Shown one piece after another: positions 6,911-7,263 of a stretch of DNA of 7,263 nucleotides. The stretch comes from UBA1413 sp964395045. GTDB lineage: Bacteria > Bacteroidota > Bacteroidia > Bacteroidales > Prolixibacteraceae. The stretch covers positions 1 to 7,263 of the forward strand of contig CAYNBE010000188.1 in assembly GCA_964395045.1 (NCBI GenBank), given 5' to 3'. The stretch's first letter is position 1. Each line of letters begins with the position of its first letter. Both the position numbers and the translations under genes were made by a program. The notes below the pieces were generated by a model. The model ran no database searches. It saw only the letters and a list, made by a program, of their open reading frames with translations, and was not told where the DNA came from.

Positions 6911-7263
6911 GTTGATAAGTAGAATGAAGAAAAAAAATCTTACGGAAAATGTAGAAGTAAGCATTGAAAATGAATACGAATAATATTATTCCCGTCAAAA
7001 TAGTTCTGAATGGCACATTTATTGAGGAATTTCGGGAAAGATAGATTTCGGCAACTAAATATTTTAATCCATAACCGGCAAGGTAATTCATAAAATGAAC
7101 AGAATAAAATTGATTTACCATCGTTTATAGATCATTATTTTGATAGAAACAGATTTTGGACCAAAAAAAGAGAAAAGATTAAAGACAAATACCAGTACGT
7201 AATAAGATGGGTCGGAGAGGGGGGATTCCTGCAAGATGCTGTCAAGGTGTAAGTGAAGAAAAT
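6911..7263. other. AT-rich stretch with no supported gene
   Basis: I see no gene, tRNA, rRNA or CRISPR structure here. Frames are short or lack starts: 19 codons at 6924-6983, 24 codons at 6970-7044, and an ATG-less frame at 7094-7252 ending ...GGFLQDAVKV. A minus-strand frame (6717-7121) has one hydrophobic stretch near its N-terminus, but its C-terminal half is translated hairpin DNA and it ends inside umuD. The stretch may hold regulatory DNA of a gene beyond the window or the decayed remains of one. Confidence 0.5.

Noticed and set aside
6970..7044. A 24-codon ORF, MNTNNIIPVKIVLNGTFIEE...
   Set aside because: The translation reads somewhat protein-like, but it is very short, overlaps another tiny ORF at 6924-6983, and has no start signal or known relative.
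6717..7121. A 134-codon minus-strand frame with a hydrophobic segment
   Set aside because: The second half is translated from the hairpin cluster and the frame ends inside umuD. AT-rich DNA commonly gives hydrophobic Phe/Ile-rich translations, and there is no recognisable family.
7094..7252. An open plus-strand frame ending YVIRWVGEGGFLQDAVKV
   Set aside because: It has no ATG, GTG or other convincing start, is preceded by an in-frame TAA, and I recognise no family. It might be a decayed gene end, but that cannot be supported.

Overview
The window looks like ordinary chromosomal DNA from a member of the Bacteroidota, probably Bacteroidales or a relative. Four things suggest this. The gene families are typical of that phylum: a secreted TPR protein, a periplasmic S9 peptidase of about 925 codons, and a UmuD with an SAGFPSPAEDY cleavage region. 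Starts lack clear Shine-Dalgarno sequences and follow A-rich leaders. Two promoters match the Bacteroidota -7 element TAnnTTTG exactly. Non-coding DNA holds short GC-rich hairpins and CTTTGCG-type repeats. The assignment rests on recalled family resemblance, not on a search.

Layout. Positions 1-277 (minus) hold the first 92 codons of an EamA/DMT-type membrane transporter that runs off the left edge. It overlaps the end of a secreted TPR-repeat protein (255-2141, minus), and the two probably form an operon. A 171-bp divergent promoter region follows, then lipA (2313-3170, plus), the radical-SAM lipoyl synthase. The 3' end of lipA overlaps by 10 bp the convergent 3' end of an S9 prolyl-oligopeptidase-like gene (3161-5938, minus). 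That gene keeps its signal peptide and complete Ser-Asp-His triad but is cut by one in-frame TAA at 4877-4879, so it is annotated as a pseudogene or interrupted gene. A 356-bp intergenic stretch (5939-6294) carries repeats, a nested inverted repeat and a possible promoter. It leads into umuD (6295-6738, plus), an S24 self-cleaving SOS mutagenesis protein. The last 525 bp (6739-7263) hold several hairpins, one terminator-like, but no gene I can support; the expected partner umuC is not there.

The genes do not form one pathway. LipA makes the lipoyl cofactor of 2-oxoacid dehydrogenases and the glycine cleavage system. UmuD belongs to SOS mutagenesis. The peptidase would degrade peptides in the periplasm. 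The TPR/EamA pair is envelope-associated and of unknown role. I found no convincing undescribed system. The points most worth checking are the single nonsense codon in an otherwise intact peptidase, the umuD without umuC, and the structured DNA upstream of umuD.
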